A stretch of 8,155 nt of DNA from Leptospirales bacterium (GTDB taxonomy: Bacteria; Spirochaetota; Leptospiria; Leptospirales; Leptonemataceae), in the NCBI GenBank assembly GCA_014238825.1, contig JABAAI010000038.1, positions 1 to 8,155 on the forward strand, in the 5' to 3' direction. The notes under the pieces are model-generated. The model did not search any database, was not told the origin of the DNA, and was given only the letters and a program-made list of their open reading frames with translations. Shown piece after piece: positions 1-5,118 of the stretch; position 1 is the first letter of the stretch, and each line of letters opens with the position of its first letter. A program made the translations under genes and the position numbers.

Positions 1-242
1 GTGCCGCTACTTTTTTCTGCCACATCATCCTCAAAGGCGTTATAAACACGTATTTCTTCGTTGGCAGCACCACGACCTAAGCCTACTCCAAGCAATGGGA
101 CATAGCTCTGATTAAAATAATCACTAGCATATCCCAGTCCCCCTCCAATATAGTAAGGCTTTGCCAACAAGACGGACGAGCCAAGCCACAATAAAGTGAA
201 TATAAAAAAAATGCCAAGATTTAAGATATAAGTTTTAAGCAT
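1..242 (-). CDS. Probable outer-membrane protein, N-terminal part (3' end outside window)
   Basis: An open frame of 80 codons runs from an ATG at 242 off the left edge, so only the N-terminus is visible. Residues 1-27 look like a Sec signal peptide: Lys3, a hydrophobic core (about residues 6-26) and a possible cleavage after Ala27, although Leu at -3 is not ideal. The mature start, KPYYIGGGLGYASDYF, alternates aromatic and small residues and is glycine-rich, as in the first strand of small outer-membrane beta-barrels. An acidic stretch follows (residues 62-77). This is a pattern call, not a family match; a periplasmic protein is also possible. A near-consensus promoter lies 28 bases upstream of the start, so the gene is probably transcribed independently of the unknown gene at 461-664. 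No convincing Shine-Dalgarno precedes the ATG. Confidence 0.6.
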   Translation of the reverse strand, partial: MLKTYILNLGIFFIFTLLWLGSSVLLAKPYYIGGGLGYASDYFNQSYVPLLGVGLGRGAANEEIRVYNAFEDDVAEKSSG

Positions 243-269
243 ATATTTAATATAAAAATAAGTAAGTTA

Positions 270-297
270 ATTGTACCTGTATAAAAAGATTTGTCAA
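270..297 (-). promoter_or_regulatory. Sigma70 promoter for the outer-membrane protein gene
   Basis: On the minus strand TTGACA (292-297) and TACAAT (270-275) are separated by 16 bases. The -35 box is perfect and the -10 box has one mismatch. Transcription should start near 263, giving a leader of about 20 bases before the ATG at 242. It is among the strongest promoter matches in the window. Confidence 0.75.
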
Positions 298-364
298 GCA
301 ATTTAGCCTATTTTTTATTCATCTTCAAAAAATATAATTAGATCATTGCATTTTAATAACCGAC

Positions 365-412
365 CTTAGCTCTTTGCTAAGTATAGAAAATCTAATATAC
401 AATATTTTCTAT
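365..412. repeat. Two adjacent inverted repeats in the AT-rich intergenic gap
   Basis: The first is CTTAGC-TCTTT-GCTAAG (365-381, six-base perfect stem, five-base loop). The second starts one base later: ATAGAAAAT (383-391) and ATTTTCTAT (404-412), a nine-base perfect stem with a 12-base loop. They lie between the stop of the 67-residue gene and the promoter of the next minus-strand gene, where a terminator is expected. Neither is followed by a T-tract on the minus strand, so a classical Rho-independent terminator is not supported. The rest of the gap 243-460 holds the promoter and the 13-bp repeat; I see no gene in it. Confidence 0.5.
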
Positions 413-439
413 TTAATATTTTATAATCCTATAGTCAGA

Positions 440-465
440 ATATCCTGTTATTATATCCTGTTATT
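440..465. repeat. Perfect tandem duplication of a 13-bp unit
   Basis: ATATCCTGTTATT occurs twice in direct succession (440-452 and 453-465) without mismatch. The second copy overlaps the stop codon of the minus-strand 67-residue gene. It looks like a small slippage duplication or a paired binding site. Confidence 0.8.
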
Positions 466-664
466 CCATAGCTTGCTGTAAGCGAACTAAATTTTTAACA
501 ACTCTATCAAAAGCTATGTTCCGACTCTGCTCATCAGACAAATCTATAATTCTATTGCTTGATGCATCTTGGTATGATAACTCAATTGAGTGCAGACCTT
601 CCTTTCTAATTGCTACACAATAATCCAAATTAACTAATTCTTCTTCTCCTAATTTGAGCCACAT
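461..664 (-). CDS. Small protein of unknown function (67 aa)
   Basis: I do not recognise the family. The protein starts MWLKLGEEELVNLDYCVAIR, continues with alternating hydrophobic residues that suggest beta strands (IELSYQD, then RIIDL), and ends with a probable amphipathic helix (about residues 44-66: SDEQSRNIAFDRVVKNLVRL). It has no signal peptide, no membrane segment and a single cysteine, so it is probably cytoplasmic. It lies 81 bases downstream of serC on the same strand and may be the last gene of the fliN-serC transcript. The ATG at 664 has only a weak Shine-Dalgarno. A real gene is favoured by the ordered residue pattern, the strand agreement with its neighbours and the lack of a competing gene, but coding is not proven. 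Confidence 0.6.
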   Translation of the reverse strand: MWLKLGEEELVNLDYCVAIRKEGLHSIELSYQDASSNRIIDLSDEQSRNIAFDRVVKNLVRLQQAME

Positions 665-725
665 TTTATTACCATTATAATTATCCTTATCTTTAGGTAT
701 TTTATGAGCGTTGAAAGTCCAGCAT

Positions 726-739
726 ATTTTATATAAAAT
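726..739. repeat. 14-bp perfect AT palindrome after serC
   Basis: ATTTTATATAAAAT is identical to its own reverse complement. It begins seven bases beyond the serC stop, in the gap before the 67-residue gene. It is pure A/T, so chance is plausible. There is no loop or T-tract to make it a terminator. Confidence 0.45.
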
Positions 740-745
740 TTCGAC

Positions 746-1857
746 TTAGGAATATTTTTTATAAAAATCTTCCATACAACTAGCCAAAAGCTCACACGCT
801 CTAAGTGGCATCGCATTATAAACAGAGGCTCTAAAACCACCTACAGAGCGATGTCCCTTCAAAGAATACAAATCGTGTTTTTCAGTCATTTCTAAAAAAA
901 GATTCTCATGACTAGTATCCGATAAATTCCAAGTTATATTCATAAGGGATCGGTCTTCTTTATTTGCATGAGCCTTGTAAAAATCGTGATATTTATCTAA
1001 AAAATCAGCTCACTCTTTTTCTCATTGTGCTGAGCCATTTTTACAAGTCCTCCCTGCTCTGCTATCCATTTCAGAACTAGTAAAAACATATAGATTTGAA
1101 AACTAGGTGGTGTATTGTACATACTCTGATTTTTGGCATAAGTACTGTAACGAAAGAGGCTTGGGGTATTTTCTTTTTCGCGATCATAATATTCTCTAGC
1201 AATAATTGCAATTGTTAGTCCAGCAGGACCTGCATTCTTCTGAACTCCGGCATAAAGCAATGCTATGTTATTCCAATCGAGAATAGGCCTAGACAAGAAA
1301 TCCGATGACATATCTATAACAAGTGGACATTTTGTTTTTGCTTCTGACTCTAAAACTGGGCTAGGCCATTTCTTGTACTGTGTCCCAAAAATAGTATTAT
1401 TGGAGGTTATGTGAAGATAATCTTGATCCTCAGCTAAATTAAAGTCTTTAGGAATATAACTAAAATTTTTGTCTTCTGAGCTAGCAAGTATATTAACAGA
1501 GAGACCCTGAAGTTTAGCCTGCTCTATTGCTTTTTTCGACCAAGAACCTGTGTTTATATATGAAACCTGACGACCGGGAGCAGATAGATTAAGAGGGGCG
1601 AGGGCAAACTGAGTAGACGCTCCCCCAGTCATAAAGAGGATATCAAATCTATCGGGGATTGACATTAGAGAGCGAAGAGAAGCGATAGCATCTTCATAAA
1701 TTTTAAGAAAAACTTTAGATCGATGCGACATTTCTATCACGGACATCCCACTAGCTTGATAATTTAAAAAATCTTTTTGAACCTCTTCTAAAACAGAAGT
1801 AGGTAAAGTAGCCGGTCCTGGTGAAAAATTATAGACGCGCTTAGTATTGGAAAACAT
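746..1857 (-). pseudogene. serC: Phosphoserine aminotransferase, interrupted by one frameshift
   Basis: SerC is a PLP enzyme that converts 3-phosphohydroxypyruvate and glutamate to phosphoserine in serine synthesis, and it also serves PLP synthesis. The first frame (997-1857, 286 codons) begins with the family signature YNFSPGPATLP. It holds FMTGGASTQF (residues 75-84), HITSNNTIFGTQ (149-160) and AGVQKNAGPAG (203-213), in which Lys207 is the expected Schiff-base lysine. It stops at TAG right after a T6 run (minus strand). In the next frame homology resumes at once (LDKYHDFYKAHANKEDRSLM) and runs through GHRSVGGFRASVYNAMPL to a stop at 746. One extra T would give about 370 residues, against 362 in E. 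coli. The start is 29 bases downstream of fliN; a possible AAGGAC lies rather far upstream. Sequencing error, recent mutation or slippage are all open. Confidence 0.9.
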
Positions 1858-1886
1858 ATAGCATATTTTAGTAGTCCTTGTCTTTA

Positions 1887-2480
1887 TTAAAATGCTTCCT
1901 TTCTTTCACTTTTTATTCTTTCCGATGGTGCCACAATATCAGTAACCCTAACACCAAAGTTTTCATCAATAACAACAACTTCGCCTTTCGCAATCAATTT
2001 GCTATTAACAAGAAGATCAACAGGCTCACCCGCTAGTTTATCCAATTCAATTATCGAACCTTCTCCTAGGGCAAGCATTTCCTTAATAAGCATTTTGTTT
2101 CTACCTAACTCTACTGTCAGAGTCATTTTTACATCCATCAATAAATTTATATTTGGTTCCACTTCTTTTGTATTATCTCCTTTATTTACATTTTTAATAA
2201 CTGGCAGCTCGACATCCAAAATATTAACCTTGCCTGGAATATTTACCATATTAGAAATATCATCCAACTTCACAATAGGAGAAGCATCCGCACTATTAAT
2301 TAGTTGCTCTGCTTCAAATGCCTTGATTTTACTATCTTTCTCAGCATTAGCCTCATCATCCTTAACATTAAGTTCATCCTCCCCCTTTGCAAAAGAGCTT
2401 AGAGACGGATCTTTATCACTGGCCTCATCGGCCTGCATAAGGAGATAATCCATTTGGTTCTTTGCTTTATCTTTACCCAT
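1887..2480 (-). CDS. fliN: Flagellar motor switch protein FliN
   Basis: FliN is part of the cytoplasmic C-ring of the flagellar motor, where with FliM and FliG it sets rotation direction and helps export. The 197-residue protein ends in a typical SpoA/FliN domain (about residues 111-187): INLLMDVKMTLTVELGR, then IKEMLALGEGSIIELDKLAGEPVDLLVN-type sequence, then GEVVVIDENFGVRV. Residues 1-105 are acidic and Lys/Asp-rich with low complexity, as in long FliN forms; short FliN proteins are nearer 110-140 residues. The ATG at 2480 has a GGGAG 11 bases upstream, which supports this start over Met10. No other flagellar gene is in the window; serC follows 29 bases downstream, so the two are probably co-transcribed. 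A type III secretion SpoA paralogue is less likely, because the domain pattern is FliN-like and no secretion genes are adjacent. Confidence 0.9.
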   Translation of the reverse strand: MGKDKAKNQMDYLLMQADEASDKDPSLSSFAKGEDELNVKDDEANAEKDSKIKAFEAEQLINSADASPIVKLDDISNMVNIPGKVNILDVELPVIKNVNKGDNTKEVEPNINLLMDVKMTLTVELGRNKMLIKEMLALGEGSIIELDKLAGEPVDLLVNSKLIAKGEVVVIDENFGVRVTDIVAPSERIKSERKEAF

Positions 2481-2491
2481 ATTTTAAATAG

Positions 2492-2513
2492 CTCCCAACT
2501 CTCATTAGAGAGT
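2492..2513 (-). promoter_or_regulatory. fliN Shine-Dalgarno and adjoining inverted repeat
   Basis: GGGAG (2492-2496, minus strand) lies 11 bases before the fliN ATG. Two bases upstream of it is ACTCTC-ATTA-GAGAGT (2498-2513), a perfect six-base stem with a four-base loop. In RNA this hairpin would sit directly against the ribosome binding site; as DNA it could be an operator. Either role is inference. Confidence 0.5.
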
Positions 2514-2538
2514 AAACGCAAATTAACAAAGCCTATCA

Positions 2539-2544
2539 ATTATA
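2539..2544 (-). promoter_or_regulatory. Candidate -10 box for the fliN-serC transcript
   Basis: TATAAT on the minus strand matches the -10 consensus exactly, about 59 bases before the fliN start. The -35 position at 17-bp spacing reads AAAATA, which is poor, so an activator or chance is possible. I found no clear sigma28 or sigma54 site, although fliN is a flagellar gene. Confidence 0.3.
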
Positions 2545-2576
2545 CAAGCAAAATTCAAAAATATTTTTTAAATCAC

Positions 2577-2604
2577 TTGCCATTATTCATGATTCCTTTA
2601 TAAA
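2577..2604 (+). promoter_or_regulatory. Sigma70 promoter of rnpB
   Basis: TTGCCA (2577-2582) and TATAAA (2599-2604) are spaced by 16 bases. The -10 box ends seven bases before 2611, the first base of the P1 helix, so the predicted transcription start coincides with the mature 5' end of the RNA. Confidence 0.75.
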
Positions 2605-2610
2605 ACATCT

Positions 2611-2972
2611 GCGGAGACGGCTATCGCGCGACCTTTCTTAGGAAAGGAGTGAGGAAAGTCTGGACACCATAGGACAGAGGACCGGGTAACACCCGGGCAT
2701 CTTAGATGAGATGACGGAAAGTGCCACAGAAAATATACCGGCCAGCAAATTTTGTGGAGCTAAGGGTGAAAAGGCGAGGTAAGAGCTCACCGCATTTATA
2801 GTAATATAAATGGCATGGTAAACCCTCCTTGGTGCAATCTCAGATAGACAGTCGTAATAGGAAGGCTAGTCCGGCCGAGACTGTGGGTAGAGAGCAAAGA
2901 GCGCATAGAGTAATCTATGGGACAAGATAAATGATGGCCCTTGACAGAATCCAGCTTATGTCTCCGCTATTT
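2611..2972 (+). ncRNA. rnpB: RNase P RNA, bacterial type A
   Basis: This is the catalytic RNA of RNase P, which removes 5' leaders from tRNA precursors. P1 pairs GCGGAGAC (2611-2618) with GTCTCCGC (2960-2967) perfectly. Next come P3 (CCTTTC 2632-2637 with GAAAGG 2642-2647) and the conserved GAGGAAAGTC (2651-2660). The core AAGGGTGAAAAGGCGAGGTAAGAGCTCACCGC-type block is at 2762-2793 and GGCATGGTAAACCC follows at 2812-2825. P12 is ATTTATA-GTAA-TATAAAT (2794-2811) and P18 is CATAGA-GTAA-TCTATG (2904-2919); both are capped by GNRA loops. GGGTAG (2885-2890) supplies the GGU (2886-2888) that pairs with the tRNA CCA end. ACAGAATCCAGCTTATG (2944-2960) is the 3' conserved block. TATTTTTA after P1 is a weak end signal, so the 3' boundary is accurate to a few bases. 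The RNA ends against the rsmE stop codon. Confidence 0.97.
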
Positions 2973-3752
2973 TTACTCAGCCATCAGCTTGGCCAAACCA
3001 GCAAGCCCTGCTACTCCAATGCGTAGAATATTTTTACCAGTACCAAGCCTTGCTATAGTATAATTATTGTTTTCAAATCCCGCCATCTCAGAAGGGCTAA
3101 AACCACCTTCTGGACCTATTATCAGAACTACTGTTTCTTTCATAAGCTGAGGATGAGAGCTAAGATGGCTTTCAAAACTGAGCTTGGCATTGGGATCAAG
3201 GACGATAATGGCACTAGTTTTTTTTTGTCTTCCCCCCTCCTCTTTACTCAAGTGTAATCTGTGCAATAAAATATGTAAAGACGATAGGTTTTTTATTGAT
3301 AAGAGGCGAGCTAAAAAAAAGCGTTGGCTCTGTACTGCCGCTTCTACTAAAATACTCTTAACTCTCTCAATGGAAATGCTGCGTGCTAGTGAACGATCCA
3401 AGCACAGGGGTTGAAAATGACTCATCCCTAGTTGAACTGCAGGGCCTAGGAAATCCTTCTCTAAACGACTTCTTTCTGCCAGAGCCATGCATACTATCCG
3501 TTTTGGCTCGTAATGTGTAGCGGATTTAAGAGAGCTATTAAAGCTTAGACGATAATTGTCGAGCAAAGGAAGTCGCCAGCGCTTATTTTTACCATCTCCC
3601 AGATAAATCATCTCTCCCGGCTTTATTCTCTTTGCTCGACAATGTTGCTTTTCTTCTTTTGAAAGCTCTATAAAATGCTCAAAGTGATAATCAGCTAAGT
3701 TAGTAGGGTTATTTTGCCATGCTGTCCTTAAACGCCGAAAAATTAAAAACAT
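2973..3752 (-). CDS. rsmE: 16S rRNA (uracil-1498-N3)-methyltransferase RsmE
   Basis: RsmE uses SAM to methylate N3 of U1498 in helix 44 of 16S rRNA, acting on assembled 30S subunits. The protein has 259 residues, close to the usual 240-250. The N-terminal PUA-like domain (about residues 20-75) shows the expected pattern HCRAKRIKPGEMIYLGDG. The SPOUT domain (about 80-259) carries EAAVQSQR (137-144, family EA-x-x-Q-S-x-R) and IIGPEGGFSPSE (211-222), the SAM-binding knot loop. The last motif, LGTGKNILRIGVAGL, departs from the common LGxRILRxETA: Asn replaces the first Arg and GVA replaces ETA. The ATG at 3752 has a GGGAG at eight-base spacing, which fixes the start. The gene has its own promoter and converges with rnpB without a spacer. 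Confidence 0.92.
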   Translation of the reverse strand: MFLIFRRLRTAWQNNPTNLADYHFEHFIELSKEEKQHCRAKRIKPGEMIYLGDGKNKRWRLPLLDNYRLSFNSSLKSATHYEPKRIVCMALAERSRLEKDFLGPAVQLGMSHFQPLCLDRSLARSISIERVKSILVEAAVQSQRFFLARLLSIKNLSSLHILLHRLHLSKEEGGRQKKTSAIIVLDPNAKLSFESHLSSHPQLMKETVVLIIGPEGGFSPSEMAGFENNNYTIARLGTGKNILRIGVAGLAGLAKLMAE

Positions 3753-3760
3753 AAACTAGA

Positions 3761-3825
3761 CTCCCAAGTCCGACCTAAGTTCAACTAAAATTGATAATAA
3801 TATCACCACACTATATCTCCATCAA
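3761..3825 (-). promoter_or_regulatory. rsmE promoter and Shine-Dalgarno
   Basis: On the minus strand TTGATG (3820-3825) and TATTAT (3797-3802) are separated by 17 bases. GGGAG (3761-3765) is eight bases before the rsmE ATG. Transcription would start near 3790. The remaining part of the gap toward the divergent glycosyltransferase gene shows no promoter that I can defend. Confidence 0.6.
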
Positions 3826-3898
3826 TGAGGCTATGTAAAGTAAAAATATTCAGTAATTTTAGATTTACTATATGCGCACTTAATTGCATACCGTCATA

Positions 3899-5101
3899 AT
3901 GCATCGCTTACTATTAATAACAGACTTTTTTCCTCCAGAACCAGGAGGATTAGAAAGTTTCTTTAGTCTAGTCGCAAATCAATGGTCCCCAAATAAAATC
4001 ACAATAATTGTAACTACCAAAAAGAAGAATTATATAAGTAGCAAAAAATTAATAAATGAATATACGAGCAAAAGTCGCTTCCCTATCTACAGACCACAAA
4101 TTAAACAATCAGCAATATGCCTAATTCAAAAAAATAATAAACTTAGACTTGGCATCAATAAGATTATCACTTCCTTTGCCCCAAATTATATTATTTTTAG
4201 TAGCATTTCTCTAACTAGTTATGTTATTTCAAGAGAGATAGTCAGCCTAGGAATTCCATACGGCATACTATTGCATGGGGGTAATGTTACTCATCATCCA
4301 AATATCAATAAACTGAATATCTTCAACTTTTTTTATAAGCGATTCCTAAAAGATTGTCATACAATTTTTGCTCTATCTTGGTTTATAGCCCGAACAGGCA
4401 TCAAGCAAAGAATAGCTACTAAGAAAGTTTGTGTATTACCACCTAGCTTTAGTCCTCGCCCTGCTTGGCAGAAAAAACAGTCTGCCGAAATACCAAAATG
4501 GCTCGCCTCTCGTATCTCTAGAAAAAAAATCTTACTAAGCGTAGGTCCACTTGTCGCTCGCAAAGGGCTAGAAAAGGCAATAAAAGTAATGTCCCTCCTT
4601 TCTAAAAAACATCTTAACTTGCACTATGTTATAGTCGGCTCTGGACCTGAGTTAAGTTATCTCCAAGAATGTAGCAGAGTACTCAAGCTCGACATAGAAA
4701 AGAAAGTCAGTTTTACTGGTTTTATAGATGATGCCCTCCTTGCTAAACTTTTTCAACGTGCCTATATTTTCTTTCAACCAGGCTCGATTAGAGATGATGA
4801 AGTCGAGGCCTTTGGCACAGTTTTTATGGAAGCAAGTTGGTTTGGCTTACCGATAGTTGCCGGGAAAGTAGGAGGTATAGAAGAAGTCGTCTTAAATCAG
4901 TTGACAGGATTGATTACTGAACACGATAATAATAATAAGATGCTAAGTTGTATTAATCTGTTGCTTAACTCAGAAGAACTACATAGTAAATTAAAACAAT
5001 CTGCTCAGCTCTTTGCTAGGCAAAAATTATTGAATAAAGATATTCGTATAATAATTCAAAAACAGTTTGAGACCAACGCAAAAATTGTAACTAAGGAATA
5101 A
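3899..5101 (+). CDS. GT-B fold glycosyltransferase, GT4-like
   Basis: A retaining GT-B glycosyltransferase of the GT4 type, transferring a sugar from a nucleotide-sugar to a glycan or lipid acceptor at the cytoplasmic face; donor and acceptor cannot be read from the sequence. Numbering is from the ATG at 3899 (400 residues). The N-domain opens with LLLITDFFPPEPGGLESFF, the usual acceptor-side Gly-Gly loop, and has LLHGGN near residue 126. The C-domain has LLSVGPLVARKGLEKAI (about 212-228, with the Arg-Lys donor phosphate contacts), VIVGSGPE, VSFTGFIDD, and the EX7E motif E303-AFGTVFM-E311 followed by GLPIVAGKVGGIEEVV. No membrane segment is evident. The frame is also open to a TTG at 3884, but the ATG aligns better with the family; neither has a good Shine-Dalgarno. 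glmS begins 17 bases downstream, so the two are very likely one operon. Confidence 0.88.
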   Translation: MHRLLLITDFFPPEPGGLESFFSLVANQWSPNKITIIVTTKKKNYISSKKLINEYTSKSRFPIYRPQIKQSAICLIQKNNKLRLGINKIITSFAPNYIIFSSISLTSYVISREIVSLGIPYGILLHGGNVTHHPNINKLNIFNFFYKRFLKDCHTIFALSWFIARTGIKQRIATKKVCVLPPSFSPRPAWQKKQSAEIPKWLASRISRKKILLSVGPLVARKGLEKAIKVMSLLSKKHLNLHYVIVGSGPELSYLQECSRVLKLDIEKKVSFTGFIDDALLAKLFQRAYIFFQPGSIRDDEVEAFGTVFMEASWFGLPIVAGKVGGIEEVVLNQLTGLITEHDNNNKMLSCINLLLNSEELHSKLKQSAQLFARQKLLNKDIRIIIQKQFETNAKIVTKE

Positions 5102-5102
5102 T

Positions 5103-5108
5103 AAGGAG
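5103..5108 (+). promoter_or_regulatory. glmS Shine-Dalgarno deciding a GTG start
   Basis: AAGGAG lies 10 bases before the GTG at 5119. It supports that non-ATG start, which also places the catalytic cysteine at position 2 as the family requires. No glmS ribozyme core is visible upstream; the preceding gene ends 17 bases away. Confidence 0.85.
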
Positions 5109-5118
5109 CAGTAAGATA

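Noticed and set aside
1999..2448. A 149-codon open frame on the plus strand opposite fliN
   Set aside because: Serine- and leucine-rich shadow of the fliN frame with no family motif; FliN on the other strand is clear.
2821..2900. Apparent loss of the CCA-binding GGU in RNase P RNA (AGGA in the loop near 2860)
   Set aside because: Alignment with E. coli M1 RNA puts the GGU in the GGGUAGG segment; here GGGTAG at 2885-2890 keeps it.
3884..3898. TTG at 3884 as start of the glycosyltransferase gene
   Set aside because: It adds five residues before the conserved N-terminal strand and has no Shine-Dalgarno; the ATG at 3899 fits the family better.
3826..5118. glmS ribozyme or riboswitch upstream of glmS
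   Set aside because: The coding sequence of the glycosyltransferase ends 17 bases before glmS, and no ribozyme core is evident in the 5' gap of the operon.
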